DNA from: a virus
Reading direction: 5' to 3' (one strand)
DNA length: 64,000 bases
IMG/VR virus record: IMGVR_UViG_3300046820_000298
Coordinates: 1 to 64,000 of that record
Made by a program: the position numbers and the translations under genes
Notes under the pieces: model-generated
Database searches by the model: none
What the model was told of the DNA's origin: nothing
Seen by the model: the letters and a program-made list of their open reading frames with translations, nothing else
Shown: in pieces, positions 28,301 to 36,632 of the stretch
Layout of the letters: each line of letters opens with the position of its first letter
How positions within the stretch are numbered: position 1 is the stretch's first letter

Positions 28301-30938
28301 CTTGGTTATCAAAGTATGGGGAATCAGCAGTTCTTGAAAAGTCAAACATATTACCTAGATCCTCATGCACCCATGCATAAGCATCGTCCCCAACTCCAGA
28401 TCTAAATGTTCTGTAATATTCGTTAGCAAGGTCATCTCCTGAGAATGCTACAGTATCTGTACTCTTTAAAGATCCTTTGTAACCACCTCTCCAGCTTTCC
28501 ATTAAAACTACATACTGCACATCTACGTGAGTAGCTGTAGCAAGAGTATACTTCTTTCTTAAAAGAGTAAAGTCATGGAACTTAAATACAGGGTTACCTA
28601 TATAGTTAAGTGGAGCATTTCTAGTAAGTTGTATTCTTTTAACACTCTCCGGACTATTGTCACGTAGTGTAAATATATCTTGAACCCACAGGCTATCTGA
28701 TATTGCAAGACCTCCGTATTTAAGATCTCCATCTAGAGACCATATGTTGAAGAATGGGCCAGTACCTGCATTATTTGCATTATTTAAAACATTAGATGCT
28801 AAGTAAGGAGTACCTGGATGAGCTCCACTTTGACCAATAATAGTCTTATTACCTTGAGTCCTTTTAGCATAGTAAACCTTGTACCCTTGTACTTGATTTA
28901 GTATGAATTTAGGGATCTTAAGGTTTTGAAGCTTAACTCCAAGTATTCTTACTTGGTCATTAAATGTTCTATACCCATCTGCATTAGATAAGTATCCTGG
29001 ATCATCCAACGGAATAGAGCCAAAGTATGTATCTCTTACAACGTGGCTAAAATTAACATTGTGGTTAGACGGCATCTTATGGTGTCTAACATTGCTATTA
29101 GCCAATGTAGATGCATATATGCCTTCTCCAGATGAGTTAACTCCCCATACTTCAAAGTCTTTAGTATCAGGGTAAAATTCATTTAGATTCTTCCAATATC
29201 CCATGTTGGAGAATAGCGGAATATTACCCATGTAGCTAGTATCAAAGTATTGATACACTCTACTTAGGTTATCATACTGCTTTATCTCTCTAGTTTTTAT
29301 AGGGAGACCTAGAGCTCCAAGTGTAGATCCTACTCCTGTTTCAAGTGCAGTCCAGTCATCCTCAAATGCTTCTAGTTGATTTCTTCCAGGAATGTGATAA
29401 GCAAAACTTTCACTCCCATCTTTTAATACAAATGAGATGTAGAATGAATACACCTCTCCTCTTCTATACCCTTTTTTAGAGAATAGATTACTTGGGTCTC
29501 TATATCCTGCAGATTTATTTTGCTGTATTGGGATTATGATGCTAGTTACATATGCTTCTGAAACACCATCTACTCCTTTAAACTGTGTATGTCTAACTCC
29601 ACTAGTTATATCCCCCATAGGTCCCCAGGTAGTTCCACCAGAGAGACTTACAGTTGAAGTAATCTGAAACTCACTAGCTAGTGTAGGGGGATCAGGATAT
29701 ACTAATTGTGCATACCCTTCATTAAGAGTGTAGACATCATATCGTCTGGGGTCAAAAGAAGTAACTAACTCTACTACAGGCTCAACTTTAATGTTGTTGG
29801 CAAATCTCTGAAAACCTAGATCAGGTCTACTAGTAAGATTAGCAGCATATAGTTTATTATCTAGTTGGGTAATTGACTTAGCAGTTAGGTATCTAACCTT
29901 ATCAATTACTGCCTCTTCAATTGCAGAAGATGCTACTTTCTCAAGTCCACTGTATACTATGTTAGCAGTAGGACCAGTTATATTTACATACTCTAGTTTG
30001 AATACAAACCTTGCATTACCACTGTATTGAACTATATATGGAACTAGGAATCTGTATTCTTGGTTAAGTCCTTGTAATTGCCATTGAATTGATTTACTAG
30101 TTTGAGTTCCATTAGGAGCTCCAGTAATCATTTCTCTAGGGAAACTATCATCGTTAGCTGGCACTATATATACAGGATTAGAAACAGTTAGAACATTCGT
30201 TTCAGTTCTATTGTCATCTGCATACCCTATACCTAGGTAATATGCACCTGTAATAACTCCACCACCTTTAAGAATCTTTACACCTGCAAACTCTGGGATA
30301 CTACCACTATCCATAAACAAGTTAAGAAACTCTACTCTACTACTATTCCCGTATAGGTTTGCTGAGTCTCCAGTTACTAATATAGATTCCTCTTGTTTAG
30401 TTACATTAAATACTCGTGGAGGATTGTATTCTGATACGTACTCAATCCCAGTGGTTGGATCTGTTACTGCAGTATACTTATTATCAGTAAAGTATATAAT
30501 CTCTTCTTGAACTGGGGACTCTCTTAACTCTGCTGTTATTGGGTGATTTACATCAAAGTTTAAGTGTCCTTCTCTAGATCTACTAGTAGTGTAATATAGA
30601 AGTGTTGAAACTCTATTTGCTACATTTACTTTATAAATAGCAGATACTGTTACTACAAGTCCATTAGTAGTTGTAAACTCAGTAGCTCCAAATACTATGA
30701 AGTTGTCATCCAATAAAGCTATTTGCCCTACAATATCGAAGTTTACAGTAATAAATGCATTTCCTGATGGGATTGTAGCTGACAGATTTCCTACAAATTG
30801 GTTTCCATATTCATTTGCAACATTAAGCTGTAAGTCGTCAACAATAAGATTAAGGGCATCTCTATAGCTGCCATCCACCTGGTCCATTCGACCAGTATCC
30901 TTAATCATACCCTTTAAAGGCTTAAATGTATCTGCCAT
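25386..30938 (-). CDS. Very large beta-rich tail protein, crAss tail stabilisation / muzzle type (1850 aa)
   Basis: The start MADTFKPLKGMIKDTGRMDQ and the long beta-rich, aromatic and Asn/Gly-rich body match the large tail protein found in crAss-like phages just after the gp4-like tail protein. It has been related to P22 gp10 tail stabilisation and forms the distal tail (muzzle). Segments such as YRRGEVYSFYISFVLKDG are typical. There is no signal peptide or membrane helix. It lies 2 nt downstream of the 298-aa gp4-like gene and 11 nt before the 1010-aa gene. Family assignment rests on size, composition and position. Confidence 0.7.
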   Translation of the reverse strand: MADTFKPLKGMIKDTGRMDQVDGSYRDALNLIVDDLQLNVANEYGNQFVGNLSATIPSGNAFITVNFDIVGQIALLDDNFIVFGATEFTTTNGLVVTVSAIYKVNVANRVSTLLYYTTSRSREGHLNFDVNHPITAELRESPVQEEIIYFTDNKYTAVTDPTTGIEYVSEYNPPRVFNVTKQEESILVTGDSANLYGNSSRVEFLNLFMDSGSIPEFAGVKILKGGGVITGAYYLGIGYADDNRTETNVLTVSNPVYIVPANDDSFPREMITGAPNGTQTSKSIQWQLQGLNQEYRFLVPYIVQYSGNARFVFKLEYVNITGPTANIVYSGLEKVASSAIEEAVIDKVRYLTAKSITQLDNKLYAANLTSRPDLGFQRFANNIKVEPVVELVTSFDPRRYDVYTLNEGYAQLVYPDPPTLASEFQITSTVSLSGGTTWGPMGDITSGVRHTQFKGVDGVSEAYVTSIIIPIQQNKSAGYRDPSNLFSKKGYRRGEVYSFYISFVLKDGSESFAYHIPGRNQLEAFEDDWTALETGVGSTLGALGLPIKTREIKQYDNLSRVYQYFDTSYMGNIPLFSNMGYWKNLNEFYPDTKDFEVWGVNSSGEGIYASTLANSNVRHHKMPSNHNVNFSHVVRDTYFGSIPLDDPGYLSNADGYRTFNDQVRILGVKLQNLKIPKFILNQVQGYKVYYAKRTQGNKTIIGQSGAHPGTPYLASNVLNNANNAGTGPFFNIWSLDGDLKYGGLAISDSLWVQDIFTLRDNSPESVKRIQLTRNAPLNYIGNPVFKFHDFTLLRKKYTLATATHVDVQYVVLMESWRGGYKGSLKSTDTVAFSGDDLANEYYRTFRSGVGDDAYAWVHEDLGNMFDFSRTADSPYFDNQGPKILWGNVYIASRYATPGTLNDSTGNKVDIGILWNDKTASDVERWLGDINQFPNLVTSQAALLSNTQTVFMIEPEGATYVNGLSILKSTTANGFKGATYIHNSFGESSIAISLASGLPMLGGYRTNDWSYVGLSNLIWGLKIYFTGLGTSYYDPSLYPDTASQLVGGHDINYPRHFIYDPTTSTINNDKLWYLTEGIFTKMMMKGHSSLRQPYALTTNPASSNSPDATPTEVFPVGNEPKARPNTYLVNVCSNKTDVFEPFDKQQLVWTGYYKSLLSVDIKTGVDSDGNYYYGDSSLQSVSGDVYGGDTYICKYSYRTTSNLYGLARFNRGVNKFNVFDQQVAGLKQPTAYIWGDIPLDNNSGKTPSYLTNIFGTTADYNVLWWGGADDNSGTDPIEGAGNEFGGARRSATSLGANWTTRGDEVFTTVYQYMVETDDNINYRHAGDPEKGVSELNSMFFDKYVAADVLYRSPLGDLTKMDNLLYEDHYSALQDIRVGIPFPKENNVTLAFPNRVIRSSVQDGNFNDTYRYFLGLQYKDFAVNKGQITNIFNLKALLYIHTEKSLFRTKGKQNLELADATQAYIGSGDLFAQEPDEFIQSIEGYNGLYNKMGSLVTKDGYIFVARKSRKIFLVKDEVTDLTLLGINAWAREHIPFELEAFGWDPDYTNTPTDAPTGDFGFLVSYDPLFKRTLITKRELVPTQLFLDEYNSGQITYSRVNGRFELYRSILPIEEGAYFKRGGWTISFSNTMSVWASRHSYVPSLYGFNSKFMYTFNTVSGFAGMYEHSDLTNPGNFYGTVYNFEIDCIFTAPVNAVFSGFKFTTDVFTKGNVALPVEHQFDPGFTSFYTYNTTQISGETAFVYLSNIRKTDNNWNVNAFRDLSNVVVNTGLAVGQINVQGVPYNGTYTATQTESMFLSEGIINSNYINYNKPWYEQRKFVDKFLGIRLIANNLSKNLINLYTVTAALRVSPR

Positions 30939-30940
30939 AA

Positions 30941-31837
30941 TTATAGAATTCCGTAGTTAGTATATCTTCCTCTGTCAAGTGTTTCTCTAGAACCAAGGTT
31001 CTCAAAGAAGTTAGCATGTCTGTTCAAGTTAGGAACAAGACGAACCCACTGGTTCATGAATGATTCGTACTTGTCGATACTTGGGAAGTTAGATTGGTTT
31101 CTAGCTTGTGAGCAGTAGAACTTCCATTTAGCATCAGCAAAGTCATACCCTATACCATTCATAGATGGGGTATATCCTCCAAGCAACATTTGCTTATATA
31201 CATACCAAAACAAAGCTTCTTTAAAGCTTATATCTTCTGGTATCATTGGGTAACAGTCGTCATCAATTGGAAATGCAGTGTAGCTAAGACACACAGCTCC
31301 ATCTTGGAATGAAGTCTTTATATAATCCCCGTCAATAATGTAGTTAGGTTTTACAATTCCATATAGGTTTCTACAATCCTCACAATCTAAGCTGTTAGGG
31401 AATGTAGTAGTTCCGTATTGCAATGGAGTTAGTGGTTGACCTGTATTTAAGTACAGATTCTCTAGAACAACTATTCTAGCATTTAACTCTCTAAGTTGAT
31501 TGTTAAATCCAATTTTATCGTTAGGGTCAGAAACAATCTGAGCATTCAAAGTTTTAACTTCTTCGAACAAAGCATCTAGTTCTGCAGCAATAGAAGGGTT
31601 AACAGAGTTGTTAACTGCTACTTGTTGCACATAGTACAAATCCATAGGAAGTAAAGCTCTAAAGTTCTTGATAGGAAGAACACACCCTTTCTGGCTTAGC
31701 TGAGGAGCAGAGCCAATATGCTCAAGTGCTTCTCCCATCCACTCTACTGCATCATCAATCCAGTTATCTCCGGGAGGTTTTAAATCCCTCATAACTTTTC
31801 TGATAATTACTTTACTTGATATTAGTTTGTACAGCAT
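30941..31837 (-). CDS. Tail tubular / hub protein, P22 gp4-like (298 aa)
   Basis: A 298-aa protein directly before the 1850-aa tail protein, the place occupied in crAss-like genomes by the gp4-like tail tubular protein. Visible features are an amphipathic N-terminus, the segment SQKGCVLPIKNFRALLPMDL, a helical hairpin around residues 85-140, and two CxxC-like pairs (LDCEDCRN). The C-terminal half ends with a helical WVRLVPNLNRHANFF stretch. It would join neck to tail. Assignment is by synteny and general look; I see no diagnostic motif. Confidence 0.6.
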   Translation of the reverse strand: MLYKLISSKVIIRKVMRDLKPPGDNWIDDAVEWMGEALEHIGSAPQLSQKGCVLPIKNFRALLPMDLYYVQQVAVNNSVNPSIAAELDALFEEVKTLNAQIVSDPNDKIGFNNQLRELNARIVVLENLYLNTGQPLTPLQYGTTTFPNSLDCEDCRNLYGIVKPNYIIDGDYIKTSFQDGAVCLSYTAFPIDDDCYPMIPEDISFKEALFWYVYKQMLLGGYTPSMNGIGYDFADAKWKFYCSQARNQSNFPSIDKYESFMNQWVRLVPNLNRHANFFENLGSRETLDRGRYTNYGIL

Positions 31838-31840
31838 CTT

Positions 31841-32347
31841 TTATTGTTTATGAAACCCAGGTACGTATTTCTTAAACCGTAAATAGGCTAGGTCATCAGT
31901 GTGTAAAAGGGCAGTAAGTTTTTCCTTATTGCCCTTTACACCTCTAGTAGCGTCAAACCTGTATGCGGTTTTATTTTTAATCTTAGCACGGCTTTTAGTC
32001 CAGTGGAATTTACAATAGAACTTATCTGTATAGTAAATATGCCACTTTTCTCCTTTCCCCGTATTGCTATCATAAAGATCAACACCCTTGTCAAGTAACT
32101 CTTTTTTGTACTTAGTAGTTTCTCCCCAGTTAATTTGTGGTATTCTTGGGTCTCTTTCTACTCTTCTAACTGATACTGTACCTAGGTTATTTTGCAAATT
32201 GAATTCGTATCCATTTAGTAACTCGTTGAATATTGCAATATTGAACTCAGAACATATGTCAGAAAATACTCTATAGTCTACTTTGTCTTCGGTGTTTTCG
32301 TCGTAATCTTTAAATATAGCTCTAATTGTATGTGATTTGGTTTGCAT
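31841..32347 (-). CDS. HU/IHF-like DNA-binding protein, divergent (168 aa)
   Basis: Residues ~25-62 (VFSDICSEFNIAIFNELLNG, then YEFNLQNNLGTVSVRRVER) resemble the helical dimerisation part and first strands of HU/IHF proteins, where 'G-x-x-x-x-L-x-x-LG-x-x-x-V-R' is conserved. The rest is basic and aromatic-rich. crAss-like phages have IHF-like genes next to the gp4-like tail gene, which matches this spot. A role in DNA bending or packaging is inference. A second, clearer HU-like protein is at 51945-52184. Confidence 0.5.
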   Translation of the reverse strand: MQTKSHTIRAIFKDYDENTEDKVDYRVFSDICSEFNIAIFNELLNGYEFNLQNNLGTVSVRRVERDPRIPQINWGETTKYKKELLDKGVDLYDSNTGKGEKWHIYYTDKFYCKFHWTKSRAKIKNKTAYRFDATRGVKGNKEKLTALLHTDDLAYLRFKKYVPGFHKQ

Positions 32348-32352
32348 AGGTA

Positions 32353-33249
32353 TTAATCAAAGCATACTTCTCCTCTAGCACACTTGCTCTTACCTGCGGC
32401 AGCTCTAGCTCCTGCTTTCTTAGCACGACTGGCATTTGGTCCAGTGTGGTGACTTCCTGATGTGCCTTTTTTCTTTTTCTTCTTCATAGCATCAAGAGCA
32501 CTCATTGATTCGGTTGATTCCATCATTTCCATACCAGCATCATTAGCACTAGTAGAATCAGACATACCCCCCATACCTTTTTTACCTTTAGCAGCCATCT
32601 CTTGAAAACGAGACTTGCCGTACTTATTTCTTCCGATAGAAGCAGCAATAGCTTTAGCAGAATCTTCTGATTTACCTTGGCCTTTAAGTTTGCTAACCAT
32701 AGCAGCAAATCTTCCACCACCACCTGGTTCCATAGATTTACCACCAGTTTTACGTTTTCCACCAGTACGTTGCTCATCTGATTTACCTGGACCTTTAGCT
32801 GCACTAATTACTTGTGCTGCTCCAGACAAAGCTGCACCTGCACCAGTCAAACTTTCTCCAAGTTTACCTCCAGCTCTTGTGCCAGTTGCTTTAGCAACTT
32901 CTAGTTTTCTAGCATTTCTTACAGCCATTCTAGCACCACGAGGACTAGAAGAAGCAGCTTTGTTAGCCAATTTGTAAAAATCACTGGTTCCAGAATCTTG
33001 AGTAGCTGTTGTTTGTGCAGGAGCTGGATCATCAGGACCTCCAGTTTTTTTATTAACTTTAGTCTGATGCTCAGGATTCTGCATGCTATTCATCTTCTTT
33101 ACTTTGGCAATATTCTCAGCTTTTTCAGCAGGAGAATAAAGACCACCAGATTTCATCTTTGATGGTTTGTTTCCGAAGTGAACTTCTTTGGACTCTTCCA
33201 TCCAAGACTCTTTCTTCTTTTTACCACCCTTTTTATACATTGGTACCAT
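32353..33249 (-). CDS. Lys/Gly-rich small virion-block protein (298 aa)
   Basis: Very basic and low-complexity. It contains ESWMEESKEVHFG near the start, several K-T/S-GG-K motifs, and a compact domain at about residues 180-225 (RFAAMVSKLKGQGKSEDSA, ...IAASIGRNKYGKSRFQEMA) of a kind I know from many phage proteins. Poly-Lys tracts and two Cys occur near the C-terminus. The SW-M/L-EESKE motif recurs in the 235-aa neighbour, suggesting related origin. It may bind DNA or pack inside the head. Function unknown. Confidence 0.6.
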   Translation of the reverse strand: MVPMYKKGGKKKKESWMEESKEVHFGNKPSKMKSGGLYSPAEKAENIAKVKKMNSMQNPEHQTKVNKKTGGPDDPAPAQTTATQDSGTSDFYKLANKAASSSPRGARMAVRNARKLEVAKATGTRAGGKLGESLTGAGAALSGAAQVISAAKGPGKSDEQRTGGKRKTGGKSMEPGGGGRFAAMVSKLKGQGKSEDSAKAIAASIGRNKYGKSRFQEMAAKGKKGMGGMSDSTSANDAGMEMMESTESMSALDAMKKKKKKGTSGSHHTGPNASRAKKAGARAAAGKSKCARGEVCFD

Positions 33250-33261
33250 TTTGTTTAAGTA

Positions 33262-33969
33262 TTAACAGTTTTTACCACCCATTCTTTTCTTACCACTAGT
33301 CTTCTTACCGTAAGTTTTAAGTTTAGATAAGAATTCTTCTTGTTGCTGCGGATTTAAATCAGGCTTTTGTTTATACCCAATAGCAGCCTGTCCTTGAGCA
33401 GCAGTCATTTTTCCTTGAAATACTTGGCCTATAGCATCCTTCGTACTCATCGTAGGTGAAGGTGTCGGTTTAGCCATTTGCCCAGCCGTTTGGTATTTTT
33501 TAGAAGGTCCACCGAACTTAAGTTCTTTGGACTCTTCCAACCAGCTAGACTTCTTTCCACCGGTTTTCTTTCCTTGTGCTTTCAGACTTTCTGCTTTAGT
33601 CTTAAGATTTTTAGCCTTTTCTTCTAATCTAGCAGTTCTGTTAGCCATCTTATTCATGTAAGCATCATAGTTACTAGTATCAGATGAGCTGGAATTTTTA
33701 GCAGCTTCATTATATTTATCAGCACTACGTGCAGCTTTCTCCATGTTTTTATCAGCACGAGCTGATACTCTGTCTGATCTTTTAGCACCAGGTCCTCCAG
33801 TCTCTTTTTTAGACGAGGTTTTAATTTTCTTTTCTTGTTTAAGCATCTCTTTAGTTGGTTCTTTACCAGAGCCTTTGTTAGCTCTTATGTTATCCCATAG
33901 TCCTCTCTGACTGTATGAGCCGTCGGCTCTTTTAAGCATTTTCTTCATGATCCTGTAATTTTTTATCAA
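33262..33969 (-). CDS. Lys-rich small virion-block protein (235 aa)
   Basis: The N-terminal LKRADGSYSQRGLWDNIRANK is a short conserved stretch found in many phage proteins, followed by a charged coiled coil. The C-terminal half has SSWLEESKELKFGG and KKYQTAGQM, shared with the 298-aa and 1010-aa proteins, and it ends KKRMGGKNC. The in-frame ATG at 33948, preceded by AGGA, is a likely alternative start; the longer form overlaps the 76-aa gene by 38 nt. Function unknown; virion association inferred from shared motifs. Confidence 0.6.
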   Translation of the reverse strand: MIKNYRIMKKMLKRADGSYSQRGLWDNIRANKGSGKEPTKEMLKQEKKIKTSSKKETGGPGAKRSDRVSARADKNMEKAARSADKYNEAAKNSSSSDTSNYDAYMNKMANRTARLEEKAKNLKTKAESLKAQGKKTGGKKSSWLEESKELKFGGPSKKYQTAGQMAKPTPSPTMSTKDAIGQVFQGKMTAAQGQAAIGYKQKPDLNPQQQEEFLSKLKTYGKKTSGKKRMGGKNC

Positions 33970-34162
33970 ACATGGCTCTTTGCTTTCTTGCAGTCAAAGC
34001 ACGTTCTATGTTAAACCAAATAAGGGTTATAGCTCCTATTATTCCTAGGCCCCAAGTTACTGTGTTGGACATCATTGCCCAAGTCCATCCTGCCCACACG
34101 GCATTCAATCCAATCCATTCAAATTGATGAGTCATGCTATCGTTAAATTCAAGTTGTTTCAT
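33932..34162 (-). CDS. Small membrane protein, possible holin-like (76 aa)
   Basis: The central region (WAGWTWAMMSNTVTWG and LGIIGAITLIWFNIERAL) forms one or two transmembrane helices, followed by a charged tail. Size and layout resemble small phage holins, but it lies among virion genes rather than next to the lysin at 54.2-54.8 kb. It could equally be a virion membrane protein. It is followed by the overlapping 235-aa gene. Confidence 0.5.
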   Translation of the reverse strand: MKQLEFNDSMTHQFEWIGLNAVWAGWTWAMMSNTVTWGLGIIGAITLIWFNIERALTARKQRAMFDKKLQDHEENA

Positions 34163-34165
34163 TGT

Positions 34166-34432
34166 TTACCAGTTTGAGCAGCTCCCACATCTCCAGACAC
34201 GAAGAGCTTTATTTATTCTTGAATTTGGGTCGTTTGCAGTTTTGCTTGATGTAAGCTTAGACTTCATACCACACATCCTGTTACAGAAAGAATCTCGTCT
34301 TTTTCCTCCTTTAGGTTGTGGGGCTCCAAGCTTAGAACCAGGGTTAGCGGCACGGTAAGAAGCTCTGCCTTTAGCATTTAAGCCCCCTTTTGGGTTCTTA
34401 CCTTCAGATCGTTGCCATGCTGGTGATGCCAT
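34166..34432 (-). CDS. Conserved small phage protein, MASPAWQRxEGKNPxGGLNAKGR type (88 aa)
   Basis: The sequence MASPAWQRSEGKNPKGGLNA, then GAPQPKGGKRRDSFCNRMCG, then SSKTANDPNSRINKALRVW is a strongly conserved short family found in many large tailed phages, including marine ones (I believe DUF6321, not checked). It is basic with five Cys, and the pairs CNRMC and CGSC could bind zinc. It starts 5 nt downstream of a TAAATTTG box, so it may head a transcript. Function unknown. Confidence 0.75.
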   Translation of the reverse strand: MASPAWQRSEGKNPKGGLNAKGRASYRAANPGSKLGAPQPKGGKRRDSFCNRMCGMKSKLTSSKTANDPNSRINKALRVWRCGSCSNW

Positions 34433-34437
34433 AGTTA

Positions 34438-34445
34438 CAAATTTA
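34438..34445 (-). promoter_or_regulatory. Putative Bacteroidota-type -7 box, leaderless geometry
   Basis: Read on the minus strand this is TAAATTTG-TAACT-ATG, a full match to TAnnTTTG placed 5 nt before the start of the 88-aa gene. No clear TTG -33 box is seen at the usual spacing. The geometry is the same as before the scaffold and portal genes. Confidence 0.45.
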
Positions 34446-34453
34446 GTTTAAAA

Positions 34454-35176
34454 CTATTCAGGTTGGTTATTATAATTTGTATTTTGTTGTGCTGTTTGAG
34501 GAGCTCCCGGAGTAATATCTTGAGCTCTATCTGCAGTGGTATCTGTGAATGTACCAGCAAGTAATCTCAACTCTCCTGCCATCATGCCTTGGGTAATAGC
34601 CTGCACCATGTCCATCGGCATAGGAAACGGGGTGTCATCAGTATAACAAGGTAAGCCACTACAATCAGAAAATTTAGCAGCATCTTCCGGATTTTCGAAT
34701 ATACCTCTGACATTTACGTAATCTGCTCCTTTATTATTTAAAATATACAAGTAATCTTCAATCATGTAAGCTTTCATGTTTCTGCCTGTGTACTTATCAG
34801 CAGATATAAAAGCTACTTCATATGGCTTAATCATAGGGATACGACCAGTTCCTGTTACATCCCCTACATAAGTGATGGCTTCTTCAAAGTTAAACCTGAC
34901 AGTTCTAGGGAGAGGTTTAACACTTCTCCAAGCCGGACAGTCTATTTGAATGTTACAGCACTTAGATAGGTCAACTCTTTCAAGTTGAACACATCTTAAG
35001 TCTTGTTCTAAGTGTCTGGTTACTAGTCCATTTCTTGCAAAGTCTCTACGAATGAATACGGCACGATAGTGCTTAATGTTGAACTTAATTTGATCAACAG
35101 AGATGTTATCATCGTTAGAGGATCTACCTCCACGAAAGGCATTTAAAAGGTTATATGCAATCTCATCTAAGGTCAT
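34454..35176 (-). CDS. Putative neck / head-tail connector protein (240 aa)
   Basis: A soluble protein with an N-terminal helical part (MTLDEIAYNLLNAFRGGRSS) and a mixed middle with PRTVRFNFEEAITYVGDV. The pattern of a helical start followed by a beta domain resembles ring or adaptor proteins placed between portal and tail in crAss-like phages. There are seven cysteines. The C-terminal ~40 residues are Thr/Gln-rich and look disordered. Assigned by position and overall look; no diagnostic motif. Confidence 0.45.
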   Translation of the reverse strand: MTLDEIAYNLLNAFRGGRSSNDDNISVDQIKFNIKHYRAVFIRRDFARNGLVTRHLEQDLRCVQLERVDLSKCCNIQIDCPAWRSVKPLPRTVRFNFEEAITYVGDVTGTGRIPMIKPYEVAFISADKYTGRNMKAYMIEDYLYILNNKGADYVNVRGIFENPEDAAKFSDCSGLPCYTDDTPFPMPMDMVQAITQGMMAGELRLLAGTFTDTTADRAQDITPGAPQTAQQNTNYNNQPE

Positions 35177-35187
35177 CTATGAATGTT

Positions 35188-35487
35188 TTAAGTACTTATT
35201 TTATTAGTCATTTCCTGCTTGGCTTTAACCAAGTCATTACATTTTTCGTATTCTTCGTTTTGTTCAAAATAACTTATCATAAGGTCTGCAACATTCAAAA
35301 AATCTTCAAGCTTGCTGGGGTTAAATGGAAATAACACCACAAGTTTGTCAGCAGTTAATTCAGCCAATGTTTTCTTGGCTGTAATCAACTTGTAACCATT
35401 GTTGTAACAAGCATCAATAGATGCTACTTTATCGATGAACTCGTCCATTGTTCGGTCGAATTCTTCGTCGTATTCATCTTCAGTCAT
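35188..35487 (-). CDS. Hypothetical acidic protein (99 aa)
   Basis: A small acidic helical protein (MTEDEYDEEFDRTMDEF...), perhaps a tail-assembly chaperone or regulator. It overlaps the end of the upstream metallophosphoesterase gene by 4 nt, so the two are translationally coupled. I recognise no family. Confidence 0.55.
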   Translation of the reverse strand: MTEDEYDEEFDRTMDEFIDKVASIDACYNNGYKLITAKKTLAELTADKLVVLFPFNPSKLEDFLNVADLMISYFEQNEEYEKCNDLVKAKQEMTNKIST

Positions 35488-36632
35488 TTTACAATAGTTT
35501 GTAGATAACCTTCTAGCCCGTTAGATTTACTCCAGATATAAGCCTGGCCTGTTCTAAGAGCTGAGTATCCCATAGTTTTGTGCCAGTCATCATTAGCACA
35601 AATGGAGGGGATAAACCTTACTTTAATTCCACGGTACTCGTTAACCATTTCCTTATGTAAGTGACCACAGTGAACTTCTCTAACTGGGCATCTAGCAAAC
35701 ATTTCTGGCTGCTCAGTTGCCATAATTAGTGGCATTTCACTTGGCTTTTCTTTATCCCCGTGAGTATACATTATCATGTTTACTCCGTACTCTACATACT
35801 TTCTACTATCCATGCTGTTGTCTACAACAACATTTCTATCATTTCTATACCATCCTTTGATAAAATCTCCGGCATAAAACATTCTTTCAAAGTCGTGATT
35901 ACCTGATATAACCACTACTTGTACTGGAGCTTTAGCTTTTAGGTAGTCTATTGCAGTAGTCATTAACTTGCAATATCCTTGGAAGCTTTCTCTCCATCCT
36001 ATTGAATCATGCTGAGGAGTACCTTTGGTTGTAGCCAACCTCATACCTTCAGAGTTCATCCCGTCATTCCCAATAGGAAGAATAAACTTTTCTATATCCA
36101 AACCTGTGGCTTTATCTACCAAGTTTTGGATAGTATACATGAACTGTTCTTCAGCTGCTTCTATGCTGAGATTAGTAAGCTTTCCATAATGGATATCAGG
36201 AAGAGATATCTCGTAAGCTACAGGGTCTAATCCTTGAAAGGGAGCTGACCTTTTAACCACAGCTGGGCTAAAGTTTGTAGCAAAATCTTCAATCTCTTTC
36301 TTTATATCCTCAATAGAGGCTTTATCATTCTTTGTAACTACAGAGAACCGTTGTTCTCCTTTCATCGTTTGCCAGAATTTAACAGAAGCTACATTATCTC
36401 TGTTAATTCCGTTATCTACCAAATAGCTCTCGAACTCTGTAATTATACTCTCGTTCTCGTTAGAGTTATCAGTGAGGCCAAGTCTAGCTTCTTTAAGAAG
36501 TTTCTTAGCCTCTCTGATTGCCTCTAATGCTATCTGTTTTTCTACATCGAACGTGCTAGATACTCTGTTAGGGCCACTTTTAATGTAACCCGGTTTTTGT
36601 GTGAGTATACCTACAAGTTCTTTTAAACTCAT
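35484..36632 (-). CDS. Calcineurin-like metallophosphoesterase (382 aa)
   Basis: All motifs of a two-metal phosphoesterase are present in order: D146-I-H148 (LPDIHYGK), GND at 188-190, GNHD at 244-247 (VVISGNHDFE), H291 in YTHGD, and GHLH at 323-326. The fold is shared by SbcD/Mre11-type nucleases and many phosphatases, so the substrate could be DNA or a nucleotide. The first ~130 residues are an additional helical domain. crAss-like phages commonly encode such an enzyme inside the structural block; its role there is unknown. It is coupled to its neighbours: it starts where the 142-aa gene ends. Confidence 0.85.
   Translation of the reverse strand: MSLKELVGILTQKPGYIKSGPNRVSSTFDVEKQIALEAIREAKKLLKEARLGLTDNSNENESIITEFESYLVDNGINRDNVASVKFWQTMKGEQRFSVVTKNDKASIEDIKKEIEDFATNFSPAVVKRSAPFQGLDPVAYEISLPDIHYGKLTNLSIEAAEEQFMYTIQNLVDKATGLDIEKFILPIGNDGMNSEGMRLATTKGTPQHDSIGWRESFQGYCKLMTTAIDYLKAKAPVQVVVISGNHDFERMFYAGDFIKGWYRNDRNVVVDNSMDSRKYVEYGVNMIMYTHGDKEKPSEMPLIMATEQPEMFARCPVREVHCGHLHKEMVNEYRGIKVRFIPSICANDDWHKTMGYSALRTGQAYIWSKSNGLEGYLQTIVK

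Noticed and set aside
32523-32804. Minus-strand 93-codon alternate frame
   Set aside because: Lies wholly inside the Lys-rich 298-aa gene in another frame; Leu/Val-rich shadow.
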